A stretch of DNA of 64,000 nt. Source: JACPYM01 sp031423495. GTDB lineage: Bacteria; Acidobacteriota; Blastocatellia; RBC074. Of the stretch, positions 1-8,194 are shown in pieces. The position numbers were made by a program, and so were the translations under genes. Below the pieces are notes generated by a model. The model saw nothing but the letters and a program-made list of their open reading frames with translations, did not search any database and was not told where the DNA came from. Where the stretch lies: NCBI GenBank assembly GCA_031423495.1, contig JANPFP010000144.1:1-64000 (forward strand), read 5' to 3'. Every line of letters begins with the position of its first letter. Position 1 is the stretch's first letter.

Positions 1-90
1 TACAATCACGCCCGCATACACCAGTCGCTGGATTACAAAACGCCAGCAGTGGTCTTCGGGCAAAGAGCAAAAAATCAACGGAGCGATTGA
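1..90 (+). mobile_element. 3' end of an IS3-family transposase (OrfB), truncated by window edge
   Basis: The first 90 bases read in frame from the window edge to a TGA and give about 29 residues with the pattern YNHARIHQSLDYKTP followed by AVVFGQ. This is the typical C-terminal signature of the rve/DDE integrase core of IS3-family OrfB transposases (YN..RPH.SLGY.TP). Only the tail is inside the window, so the element may continue to the left intact or may be a relic. The next ~50 bases, ending near a GGGGAGTACC stretch at about 128-137, may contain the right terminal repeat; no matching left end can be seen here. Confidence 0.7.
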
Positions 91-139
91 CCACCTTAAA
101 TTCGCTGATTTTCTGTCTAGACAATGGGGAGTACCTTAG

Positions 140-229
140 AGAGAATACGGAACAAACGGAATAAACGGAAAAGAACAGAAATATAAAATCTTCCGTTTGT
201 TCCGTTATTTCCGTCTGTTCCGTATTCTC
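140..229. repeat. Long imperfect inverted repeat abutting the WGR-protein stop codon
   Basis: The left arm (about 141-170) and right arm (about 191-229) are near-complementary and are each built from repeated ACGGAA/CCGTT units beginning with GAGAATACGGAACA. The loop is AT-rich. The right arm runs into the stop codon of the minus-strand gene that ends at 228, so the hairpin forms immediately at the mRNA 3' end and probably acts as a terminator or RNA-stability element. Confidence 0.75.
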
Positions 230-3200
230 AAAAAGCCTTTCGCGGTTGAATCGCCTGCACTTGAATCGGCAACGCAATCGCCGGATAAGCCCGCCGAATC
301 GTGAGCATCGTTTCGAGTGCCGCCGCTTTATCGCCAATCGCCATCGTGACGGATTGCCGCGTCAGAATTTCTGCGACCAGCGTCGCAGCCTCTGCGCTCT
401 TTTGCGCTTCGGCGGCGAGAAAAGTCAGGACGCGGCTTTTGGCTACGCGAGCGCGGTTGACGCGCGCGAGTACGCTGACGAAATAAGGTTTCAATTCGCG
501 CAGCCGCGTCACATCGCCTGCCGCGTAACGTTCGAGATAATTCGTGGCGAACAGTTGCAAATCGGTCGTCGGATGTTCGCTCAGTTTGAGCAAGTATTCC
601 TGTCCGTCAGCGTCGGCGAAATAGCGCGAAATCAAATCGCGTCCGAACTTTTGCACGTCCGGCCTGACGCTGTCGCAGATGCTGACCAGCAAGCCTGGTG
701 TGAATTCTTCCGCCGTGAATTCGCGTTCGAACGCAGCGAAAAAGAACTGCCGCGCGTCTTCCCAACGCACGTCGAGCAGGCGTATGGCTTGCGCGAGTTC
801 GTCCTGGCAACTCGTCGGATTGGTGGCGTGACGATAGCGCTCAAGGTTGTGCAAAAAGATCGCCTGCGCCGCCGTGCGGATGTTTTTGATCTCGTGATCG
901 GCGAGCCGTGCGATTTCAGGCGTAGCGAATTCAGCCAGCCAATCAGCCCTTTGCTGCACTTTCGCTTGTAACAGCACGCCGCCCAAATCCTGCGCTTCGG
1001 GCGATTTCGCGCGAATGAGTTGCGTAATCGTTGCGCGCGTCACTGCCGCTTGCCACGCCGTTCCTAAATCGTGGTTGAGCGTCATCACTACCGAACGATG
1101 CACGCCCGTGTACGGCTCGCGTCGCAACAACACGGCGACCAAACGGTCGGACATACGGTCGGCGAACGTGCGGTGAGTTTCGCTCAAGCGTTGCAACACC
1201 GGACGAATTGCCTGACGGATGTCTTCGAGTTCGTGAGTGGCGAAAGCCGTCAGCAAGTCTTCGTTTTTCAGCAGGCGTTCATCCGGCCATTGTCCCAACA
1301 GGCGAATGCCGATGCCGCGCATCGAAGCGTGTTGCGAAGCGATCAACGAATGAATAATCGTCTCAGGCAATTGATCGGCGGGCGTCTCGTGATTGAGCAG
1401 CAAAAATCCGCCGAGTTCTTGCGCCACTAACGAAGGATGGTCGAGTAGGTCGCGGACGATTTCCATGCCTACGGTGCGCATTTGCGCGCTGAAACAGGTT
1501 TGCAATGTAGCGGCGATGTCGCGTGCGACGGCTTCGTGCGCGGGTTCGAATGTGAGTACGAAAGCGAGCAAGCGAACGATCAAGGTGCGCGCCGTTTCGA
1601 CGGGCAGTTCTGCGCCTTGCAAAAAAGTACGCGCAAAGGCGCGCGTGTCGGCGTGTGCGCTCGTTGCCAGATTCGCCAGAAAGCCGGCTGCCGAAAGATA
1701 GTGTTGACGGCCTTCCGCAATCCAACGATGGGCGGTGGCGCGCGCTTCGGCGTCCAGGCAATCGGCGACCGCGAGTACCAAATTCAAATCGGGCGCATCG
1801 GTCAAGATGCTGGTTTGATAACGCTTCTGCGCCAATTCAAAACCCAGTTTGACGGTCACGGCGTAAGGCCGCCCCAACAACATCACGACCGTTGCGACAT
1901 CCAGTTGCTGGCAAAGCTCTGTGCAGGCGCGCAAGGCCTTGACGGCGAAATGATGCACGGGCTGGCACTGGCTTTCGGCCAACAGATGCAAGAGTCCCGC
2001 CGGGTTGGCTTCCCACGCGCGCGGGAAGGCTTCCTCGCGGACGGGCGGTTCGGGGTTGCCGGGTTTGTAACCCTTGCGACAGCGCCACGCGATGGTGTTG
2101 GGCTTGAGCTGATAGCGCGGACTGTTTTGATAAAGCACGTGATTCAACGTGACGTAACCGGCAAAACGATCCCAATGAACCGGCTCGCGCCAAGTGTTTT
2201 CTTCCGCACTCCAATACTTCGCGTCGCGGACGGTTTGCGCGTCGGCATCGGTGAAAGGAAGTAATACGCCGACCGCCATTTTCACGTAATCGCTATCCTG
2301 CAATTCGCCCAGTCGCCGCAACGTACGCCATACGCGCTGCCGCAAATAGCGCCGCGTACGGTCGCTGTATGCGAATTTTGTATCAGGCTTGGCGAGTTCA
2401 CTTTTCGGGCCAATCACTGACTGACCGTATTGCGTAACTTGCGCGACACGCGGGGTGTCGTACCAATTGCTATACATCGCGCGCTCTTTCTCGAAACGAT
2501 AGGCGAGCAGCCCGAAAACTTCGCCATCGCGGCGATATTCAGCCGCTTTGAACAAGTGCCGCAGTTGCTTGAAAGCGTTGGGGCGCAACGGCGCGGTGCG
2601 TATGAAGTCGAGCAACGCGGGGCGTACGTGTTCGTTGTCAATCAGGTAAAGCGTTTCGATCAGCGCCATGCGTTGGGCTTCGCCGCCCGCCAGATAATCG
2701 TGCAAGGTTTGTGCGAAACGCTCGGCTGGCCCGTGTTCAGCGAGTGCGCGCAAATTGAGCGGCAGTTCGTTGATCCAGGCAGCAAGGTCGGCGGGAGGCA
2801 TTAACTTGCGAATGGCTTCGCGGGCGATGTTGCTTACGTGCGTAGGCCGCGCGGAGTCACTCGCCAACAAACCCAAAGCCGAAATCGCGCTCGCATCGCC
2901 ACACCAACCCAAGGCCCACGCGCAGCAATAATCGCGCAGCGCATTGCCGCTGCCGATGAATGTGATGATTAGCGGCGCGGCAGCCTGTAATTTCAATTCA
3001 CCTGCGCGCCAGATGACGCGCTCTAATTTCCAACCGCCGTCTTTTTTCTGTAAATGCTGCAATACGGCTTGCGCGCGCGCGTCAGCATCAGCGTTCGGCT
3101 TGAGTGCTTTGACCGGAATCGGTGCGGCATTGACCGTGTCGGCGCTGACTTCGCGGTAACCCTTCTTGGTTTTTTCGGCGAGCAAAGTGGCTGCGATTTT

Positions 3201-3383
3201 TTCGGCTTCGGCTAGCGGCACGGCGCTGACGGTTTTGCTGCCCTCTTTCAACGGTGTACCGCGTCGCCCGTAACGAAAGTTCACCACATAAGCGCCCGCA
3301 CCGACTTCACAAAGGTCTACTTCGTAAACCTTGTCAGACGTGCCTTCGCCAAAGTGCAGAGTTGTGCGCTTAATCAGTTTCAT
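228..3383 (-). CDS. WGR-domain protein with long HEAT-like repeat region
   Basis: A 1051-residue protein. Residues about 1-80 form a WGR-like domain: a TLHFGEGTSDKVYEVDL start, a FRYGRRGTPLKEGSKT core (WGR replaced by YGR) and a YREV end. WGR domains are known in PARPs and bacterial MolR-like proteins, where they bind nucleic-acid ends. The rest, from about residue 110, is made of alpha-helical HEAT-like repeats with conserved R.LG and (V/I)R..A positions. No PARP catalytic domain, nuclease or transmembrane segment is visible, and there is no signal peptide, so it should be cytoplasmic. The ATG at 3383 lacks a clear Shine-Dalgarno sequence. It is transcribed alone. A role as a DNA-associated scaffold is inference; its biochemical function is unknown. 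Confidence 0.8.
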   Translation of the reverse strand: MKLIKRTTLHFGEGTSDKVYEVDLCEVGAGAYVVNFRYGRRGTPLKEGSKTVSAVPLAEAEKIAATLLAEKTKKGYREVSADTVNAAPIPVKALKPNADADARAQAVLQHLQKKDGGWKLERVIWRAGELKLQAAAPLIITFIGSGNALRDYCCAWALGWCGDASAISALGLLASDSARPTHVSNIAREAIRKLMPPADLAAWINELPLNLRALAEHGPAERFAQTLHDYLAGGEAQRMALIETLYLIDNEHVRPALLDFIRTAPLRPNAFKQLRHLFKAAEYRRDGEVFGLLAYRFEKERAMYSNWYDTPRVAQVTQYGQSVIGPKSELAKPDTKFAYSDRTRRYLRQRVWRTLRRLGELQDSDYVKMAVGVLLPFTDADAQTVRDAKYWSAEENTWREPVHWDRFAGYVTLNHVLYQNSPRYQLKPNTIAWRCRKGYKPGNPEPPVREEAFPRAWEANPAGLLHLLAESQCQPVHHFAVKALRACTELCQQLDVATVVMLLGRPYAVTVKLGFELAQKRYQTSILTDAPDLNLVLAVADCLDAEARATAHRWIAEGRQHYLSAAGFLANLATSAHADTRAFARTFLQGAELPVETARTLIVRLLAFVLTFEPAHEAVARDIAATLQTCFSAQMRTVGMEIVRDLLDHPSLVAQELGGFLLLNHETPADQLPETIIHSLIASQHASMRGIGIRLLGQWPDERLLKNEDLLTAFATHELEDIRQAIRPVLQRLSETHRTFADRMSDRLVAVLLRREPYTGVHRSVVMTLNHDLGTAWQAAVTRATITQLIRAKSPEAQDLGGVLLQAKVQQRADWLAEFATPEIARLADHEIKNIRTAAQAIFLHNLERYRHATNPTSCQDELAQAIRLLDVRWEDARQFFFAAFEREFTAEEFTPGLLVSICDSVRPDVQKFGRDLISRYFADADGQEYLLKLSEHPTTDLQLFATNYLERYAAGDVTRLRELKPYFVSVLARVNRARVAKSRVLTFLAAEAQKSAEAATLVAEILTRQSVTMAIGDKAAALETMLTIRRAYPAIALPIQVQAIQPRKAF

Positions 3384-3880
3384 TAAACCAATATCGTGTT
3401 GCGAATTTTTTGGGAGATGCTGTGGCTTGAACAGGAAGTGATTTCTGTCAGCCGCTGCAATATACCGGAAGGATCGGAAAAACGTGCAGCAAAATTTGTG
3501 GCGTGAAGCAACTTTTTGAAATCATAAAGGCTGCAAGCGCCCCATATCGTGCGGCCGACGAAAAAGTGGTCGGTAAAATTTTCCTATGTCGTGCCGTTTG
3601 ACTGTTTGTCAGACACACATTTCAACGGGTCATTGGTCATTCAAAAAATCTTCTAACTTCGCGGAACAATTTATAGTTAGAGGCGTTTGCCGCCGAGGAC
3701 GGATTCACCGAAGTGCTTATTGCTGAAAAACTTGCCTGTTGTTTTTAAGTTTCAGCAACATCGCTCACAACGTAAAAAAGCGTTTCATTCACACGAATCT
3801 TTTTCCTGAAATCCTGATTTAGTAACAACAAGAACGTCGCCTGCCCCGGCGTATTTCATTTGAAGTTGAGTTGATTGGTG
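3384..3880. other. Gene-free stretch between divergent genes
   Basis: About 500 bases between the start of the WGR protein (minus) and the sigma factor (plus). It should hold both promoters. A hairpin with arms TGCTGAAA/TTTCAGCA lies at about 3721-3757. A GGAACA box near 3662 loosely resembles an ECF-type -35 element, but the matching -10 is not convincing. No RNA gene or convincing short coding frame was seen. Confidence 0.5.
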
Positions 3881-4582
3881 ATGAGTGTGTTAAGCCTCAG
3901 TACAAGTTTTCCTGAAGTCGGCGGGCGTGACCGTCGGGACAGTGCTGAGGGCGTGGCGGGTGTCAAATCTTACGTTGAGCCTTATGCTCACCGCATGACC
4001 GATTACCAGCAACTTGATGATCATTCGCTGATGGCAGCCATTAAAGAGGGCGACCACGCAGCGTTTGAAGAGATCGTCCGCCGCTATCAAGACAAGATCA
4101 CGAACCACGTTTATTACCTGCTGCACGATTACGAAACGGCCGTAGACATCTCGCAGGAAACTTTCATCAGGCTCTTTCAACACGCTGAACGCTATCGCGC
4201 CGATTTCAGTTTTTCGACTTACATTTATCGCATTGCGCAAAATCTGGCGATCAGCGTGATTCGCCAACGCAAGCGGCGCGGGCTGTTTCAAATGCCTTTC
4301 TTCACGTCTGACAAAGACGGTGACGAAATCGAAGTCGAAATCGCCGACACGCGCATCATCGCTCCCGCAGACGTGATGATTGACGACGAGCGGTTAGCCG
4401 CCGTCAGACGCGCGATCACGACGCTCCCTGAAAATTATCGCATCCCGCTGGTCTTGCGGGACGTGGAAGAGAAAAGTTACGAAGAGATCGGCGAAATTTT
4501 GAACTTGCCCGACGGTACGGTGAAGTCCCGCATCAATCGGGCGCGCAACCTGCTGAAAGAAAAGTTGCGCGAGTATTTGTAA
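3881..4582 (+). CDS. ECF-type RNA polymerase sigma factor (RpoE/SigW-like)
   Basis: Directs RNA polymerase to a stress or envelope regulon. Sigma region 2 is seen as an ARY..DF(S/F)TYIYRIAQNL block followed by a basic stretch, and region 4 as LPENYRIPLVLRDVE, the helix-turn-helix GEILNLPDGTVKSRINRAR and a C-terminal KEKLREY. Two starts are possible: the ATG at 3881 (233 aa), which gives a polar N-terminal tail of about 38 residues, or the ATG at 3995, where the conserved TDYQQLDDHSLMAAIKEGD core begins. Neither has a strong ribosome-binding site; 3881 is kept. It is followed by an anti-sigma-like gene and an HtrA-like gene, an order reminiscent of rpoE/rseA/mucD (algU) loci, which suggests an envelope stress response. 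The family call is firm; the regulon is inferred. Confidence 0.93.
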   Translation: MSVLSLSTSFPEVGGRDRRDSAEGVAGVKSYVEPYAHRMTDYQQLDDHSLMAAIKEGDHAAFEEIVRRYQDKITNHVYYLLHDYETAVDISQETFIRLFQHAERYRADFSFSTYIYRIAQNLAISVIRQRKRRGLFQMPFFTSDKDGDEIEVEIADTRIIAPADVMIDDERLAAVRRAITTLPENYRIPLVLRDVEEKSYEEIGEILNLPDGTVKSRINRARNLLKEKLREYL

Positions 4583-4649
4583 AAAGCATCAGTAGCACAC
4601 GAACCCCTGCTCGAAATCTTTTGAGGCTCTTTAGTGGAGAATACACACA

Positions 4650-5429
4650 ATGACTTGTGAACAGATCAGAGAATCAGTTGAAACAGTGAACGTCAGCGCA
4701 GCCGCAGCGCAGCACGCTCAGACTTGTTCGGCTTGCCGCAAAGACTTGGCGGCGACGAGCAAGTTGGTATCGCTCTTGAACGCGCAACCGCAAGTGAAAG
4801 CGCCTGCCGATTTTATGGCGCGTTTGCAAATGCGGATGGCGACCGAAACGGTAAACGAAAACGCGCAACTCAAGCGTCTGTTGCAATCCGTACCCGCGAT
4901 CACGGCTCCGCCCGATTTCGCGTTTCGCGTCCGCGCTCGTTTGGCGCAAGAGAAAGCGCAAGAAACCGCGAGCAGTCCGCTGGTGTGGTTGCAGAACTGG
5001 TTCGCGCAATCGTTTAGCTCTTTTAGTTTTGGGCAAGCCGCGTCAGCAATGGCGGCTATCGCGTTGATCGCGGTGTTCACGACGATGCAATTGCGCAACA
5101 GCGTCGCGCCTGCTTCGGTGAATGAATCAACGATGACTGCCAATGTCGTCGCACCGCCTCCGATTGCCGAAATGGTTACGCCGTCGGTTACTAAAAACAC
5201 AGCACGCACATCGCGTCCGAATTTCGCTGCGGCTTCTTCAGTTAGAGCGATTGCACCGATGCCGGTGAAAGACATTGCCCGTGCGATGCCGATGGCTGAG
5301 ATGGCAGAACCGGCGATGTACAGCCCGAAAACGAAACAGGTCATGCGTCAGAGCAAAGACTATTTCGGTCGGGAACTGGAAAAAATCGTAATGGCTCAAA
5401 GAGCCGAGAGCATGATCGCCGCGTTCTAA
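4650..5429 (+). CDS. Putative anti-sigma factor with N-terminal zinc-finger-like motif and one TM helix
   Basis: A 259-residue protein. Residues 1-40 contain a C...H..TCSAC arrangement (Cys3, the His of QHAQTCSAC, and the two Cys of CSAC), the zf-HC2/ZAS pattern of zinc-binding anti-sigma factors. A helical region follows, then a single transmembrane helix near residues 130-150 (ASAMAAIALIAVF), leaving about 100 residues outside the membrane that are rich in Ala, Pro, Met and Thr. The gene sits 67 bases after the ECF sigma gene, the usual position of its cognate anti-sigma factor. It would hold the sigma factor at the membrane and release it on signal. A small hairpin with a T-run follows at 5453-5491, possibly lowering read-through into the next gene. 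The assignment rests on motif, topology and position. Confidence 0.75.
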   Translation: MTCEQIRESVETVNVSAAAAQHAQTCSACRKDLAATSKLVSLLNAQPQVKAPADFMARLQMRMATETVNENAQLKRLLQSVPAITAPPDFAFRVRARLAQEKAQETASSPLVWLQNWFAQSFSSFSFGQAASAMAAIALIAVFTTMQLRNSVAPASVNESTMTANVVAPPPIAEMVTPSVTKNTARTSRPNFAAASSVRAIAPMPVKDIARAMPMAEMAEPAMYSPKTKQVMRQSKDYFGRELEKIVMAQRAESMIAAF

Positions 5430-5452
5430 CGCGACGTGAACGAAAACACCTG

Positions 5453-5491
5453 AAGCCGCAAGTAACTCCCTTTATGTTGCCTGCGGCTTTT
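5453..5491 (+). terminator. Weak intrinsic terminator or attenuator hairpin
   Basis: AAGCCGCA at about 5453-5460 pairs with TGCGGCTT at about 5482-5489, followed by a short T-run. It lies between the anti-sigma gene and the HtrA-like gene and could partly separate their expression. Confidence 0.45.
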
Positions 5492-5535
5492 GGCTTCTTA
5501 GAGATTCCTTCTTTTCCTTTCACTCCATAGTTTAG

Positions 5536-7134
5536 ATGAAGTTACTGCGCGTGGTTTTATGTTTGAGCGTTTTGTGGTCGCTGCACCCCGAGTCAGCGGC
5601 CCAAGACCAGCGCCGTCTGCCAAATCCTATCGTTCGACCGAAACGAAACCCCAACATTGTCGAACCTTCGCAAACGCCGCCTCTTACCGAAAGCCAGACG
5701 CCGCTGGTCTTGCGGCAATCGCTTCCGGCGGGACTGGTTCACGTTCATCAAACCGTAGAGTTGCCGCAAGGCGAAGCCGGATTGATGACGCTTGATGGCG
5801 AACCGTTACCCGCGAGCAGGGTCAACAATGTCACGCTCGGCATGGTTGTCAGTGCCGATGGACTCATCGTCGCGCGGCTCGTCGGCGTATTGCCTAGCCA
5901 GCCGCCCCGCGATCTTAAAGTTTATCCTGCCGATCAGTCGCGGCCTTTAGTGGCAAAATTTCTAGGCATGGACGCTGTCACTGAGTTGTGCGTGCTGAAA
6001 GTCGAAAGCGACACGCTCGCACCGGTCAGTGCCGCCACGCTCGCCGTATTGCCTGAAGTCTTACGCGGCAAGCTGTGGGGCTTTCATCCGCGTCAGGGAC
6101 AAAGCCGCAGCGGCAATTTTTCGTTGACCCGCCCGCGCATCAATATGTCTGTGGTGCAAGCAATGAAGGCCACGACGGACTTTCGTTTTAGCGCGAGCAA
6201 TCCGTTTTACCGGCTGACACCCGCCCTCACGCTCGTACAAGACGGCAGTGTCGTCACGACCAACGATAACAAAGTGTTTGGCGTAGCCGTTTATGACATC
6301 GCCAACGAACTCAGCTTGGTTTATCCGCTGGCGCGCATTCAGGACATCGTCACCAAGATCACGACTTCCAAACAAAGCCTCGCTTATGGATGGCTCGGAG
6401 CGACCTCGCTCGACATTCCGACGGCTATCAAGACGTCGTTGAGTGGCCCGAACGCTAAAGCGGAGCGCGGCGTTTGGGTGAACGGCGTAGTGCCTGACAG
6501 TCCGGCAGAAGAAGCGGGCATTCGGGTCAGAGATATTCTGTTGAGCATCAACGAACGTCCGGTGGAATCGCGCGCGCAATTGGCTTCGCTGTTGCGCCAG
6601 TTGCCGCCTGACAGTCAGGTCGTCATTCGGCTCAAACGCGACAGTGAATTCAAAGTCGTCAAAGCCCGGCTCATCCCGCTGGTCGCCGAACCCGAACAAC
6701 TCATCAGTAAACTTTTACAACGGCTCGAAGCCTGGAAATCCCAACTGAAAACCTTGCCTAACACTGATCCGCAACGCGAAAAACTCGAAGCTAAAGTCCT
6801 CAGCATGGATGCCATCATGAAAAACATCATCGCGGCTCCTGCTCCGCCGGACGTGAAGTTGCGCGTCGTTTACGGCCTCGAATTACAACCGATGACCGAG
6901 AGCCTGTCGCGCCATTTCGGCGCTACGCACGGCGTGCTGGTTGCCACCGTGAACGAGAACACTCCTGCCGCGCGTGCAGGCTTGCAGGCGGGCGATGTCA
7001 TCGCGGCGGTCGCCGATACTTCCGTGACTGATTTAGCCGGGTTGTTGCAAGCGCTCGATCAATCCGCTGAAAACGGCGTCAAACTCACCATCCTGCGTCG
7101 TCGCGCCACGATGACGGTGGCCTTTAATCGCTAG
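5536..7134 (+). CDS. Exported HtrA-like protein with two PDZ domains and a degenerate protease domain
   Basis: A 532-residue protein with a signal peptide (MKLLRVVLCLSVLWSLHP...SAAQ). Residues about 50-280 have the layout of a trypsin-like S1C domain (LGMVVSADGLIVAR and AVTELCVLKVE matching the HtrA strands that carry His and Asp), but the catalytic residues are not present: there is no TN.HV histidine, the usual DLAVLK aspartate position reads ELCVLK, and no GNSGGP serine loop exists (LVQDGSVVTT instead). Two PDZ domains follow, at about 300-370 (VNGVVPDSPAEEAGIRVRD) and 450-530 (VATVNENTPAARAGLQAGD). A helical linker separates them. It is therefore probably a periplasmic substrate- or peptide-sensing pseudoprotease. 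The position after sigma/anti-sigma genes suggests a role in controlling anti-sigma cleavage or in chaperone activity; this is inference. Confidence 0.85.
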   Translation: MKLLRVVLCLSVLWSLHPESAAQDQRRLPNPIVRPKRNPNIVEPSQTPPLTESQTPLVLRQSLPAGLVHVHQTVELPQGEAGLMTLDGEPLPASRVNNVTLGMVVSADGLIVARLVGVLPSQPPRDLKVYPADQSRPLVAKFLGMDAVTELCVLKVESDTLAPVSAATLAVLPEVLRGKLWGFHPRQGQSRSGNFSLTRPRINMSVVQAMKATTDFRFSASNPFYRLTPALTLVQDGSVVTTNDNKVFGVAVYDIANELSLVYPLARIQDIVTKITTSKQSLAYGWLGATSLDIPTAIKTSLSGPNAKAERGVWVNGVVPDSPAEEAGIRVRDILLSINERPVESRAQLASLLRQLPPDSQVVIRLKRDSEFKVVKARLIPLVAEPEQLISKLLQRLEAWKSQLKTLPNTDPQREKLEAKVLSMDAIMKNIIAAPAPPDVKLRVVYGLELQPMTESLSRHFGATHGVLVATVNENTPAARAGLQAGDVIAAVADTSVTDLAGLLQALDQSAENGVKLTILRRRATMTVAFNR

Positions 7135-7232
7135 TTCTTCTCTCAACTCAGCAAGTTTGCGGCGTTTTGCGACAAGCTGCTATGCTGCGATTGGCTTATA
7201 ACAGCACAATACAAAGAGGTAAGTAATCCCGC

Positions 7233-7571
7233 GTGGCGCAAAATCTCAAGATGGCAAAATTGACGGTGATCGTATACATCCTGATCTGTTTCGAGGTTGG
7301 CATTATGCTCGTCGTCTTGCCGTGGCTGCCTGCTTATTGGGACGACAACTTCTTTCTTTATTTCATCACGGGCAAGCTCAACTCGCCGGGCTTGCAATCA
7401 TTCTTAACCAGCGGATGGATGAAAGGTCTGGTCACAGGTTTAGGACTCGTGAACATTGCTGCCGGGCTGTGGGACATCTTCAAATTTCGCGCCAGTGTCG
7501 CGGCGCTTTCCGGCTCGCCCTTGCCAACACCGACCAGCGCCACTCAACTCAATTCCGATAAGCTCACGTAA
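7233..7571 (+). CDS. Small membrane protein of unknown function
   Basis: 112 residues. Two or three hydrophobic helices are visible: residues about 8-31 (TVIVYILICFEVGIMLVVLP) and about 60-85 (GWMKGLVTGLGLVNIAAGLW), separated by an aromatic WDDNFFLYF segment, with a polar Ser/Thr/Pro tail. A GTG at 7233 is taken as start because AAAGAGG lies at 7213-7219; an ATG at 7251 is also possible but is further from that site. It ends two bases before thiE begins, so the two are probably translated from the same mRNA. No family was recognised. Confidence 0.65.
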   Translation: MAQNLKMAKLTVIVYILICFEVGIMLVVLPWLPAYWDDNFFLYFITGKLNSPGLQSFLTSGWMKGLVTGLGLVNIAAGLWDIFKFRASVAALSGSPLPTPTSATQLNSDKLT

Positions 7572-7573
7572 CG

Positions 7574-8194
7574 GTGCTTTACCTCATCACAGATCGGTTG
7601 GCCTTACGGGCTCCGCAATGGGCGGCTCAACTTGACCTCATCGCACAAGCCGCCGCGTTGGGCGTACCTCTAATTCAAATTCGTGAAAAAGATTTATCAG
7701 CGCGTGAACTGGCTGAACTCGCACGCGCAGCCATAGCGGTCGCACGTCCGCACGGCGCGCGAATACTCATCAACGACCGCGCAGATGTCGCGTTAGCCGT
7801 AGGCGCTGATGGCGTACACCTGCGCGTCAACTCGCTTGCGGCTGAACAAGTGCGAGCTATCGCTCCGTCTGATTTTTTAATTGGTGTGTCTACGCACTCG
7901 ATGGCTGAAGCGCAGGCGGCGCAAGCGGGCGGCGCGAATTTCATCACCAGCGGGCCGGTGTATGAAACGCCTTCTAAACGCGAGTATGGCGCACCTCTTG
8001 GATTGGCGAAGTTTCGTGAGATTGCCGCGTCCGTGACGCTGCCGGTTTATGCGTTGGGTGGTATCAATCTTGAAAACCTGCGCGAACCGTTGCAACACGG
8101 AGCCGCAGGCATTGCCGCCATCAGCTTGTTTCAAAACGCTGAACGCGTGGCCGACATCGTTAGCGCAGTGAAGCATGAACGGCTTGGTCAGTAA
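7574..8194 (+). CDS. thiE: Thiamine-phosphate synthase
   Basis: Condenses HMP-pyrophosphate with the thiazole phosphate carboxylate to form thiamine monophosphate. The 206-residue TIM-barrel protein shows the family blocks in order: LYLITDR at the N-terminus, IQIREKDLSARELAELA, ILINDRADVALAVGADGVHL (phosphate and Mg binding), IGVSTHSMAEA, FITSGPVYETPSK and PVYALGGI with a C-terminal GAAGIAAIS phosphate loop. The start is a GTG at 7574, two bases after the previous gene. No other thiamine genes and no TPP riboswitch are visible here. The 3' end overlaps the tail of the convergent rhodanese gene by seven bases. Confidence 0.95.
   Translation: MLYLITDRLALRAPQWAAQLDLIAQAAALGVPLIQIREKDLSARELAELARAAIAVARPHGARILINDRADVALAVGADGVHLRVNSLAAEQVRAIAPSDFLIGVSTHSMAEAQAAQAGGANFITSGPVYETPSKREYGAPLGLAKFREIAASVTLPVYALGGINLENLREPLQHGAAGIAAISLFQNAERVADIVSAVKHERLGQ

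Noticed and set aside
246..971. Long plus-strand frame opposite the WGR protein
   Set aside because: Low-quality composition and complete overlap with a well-supported helical-repeat gene.
3384..3880. tRNA or small RNA in the sigma-factor upstream region
   Set aside because: No cloverleaf or T-loop motif; only one short hairpin was visible.
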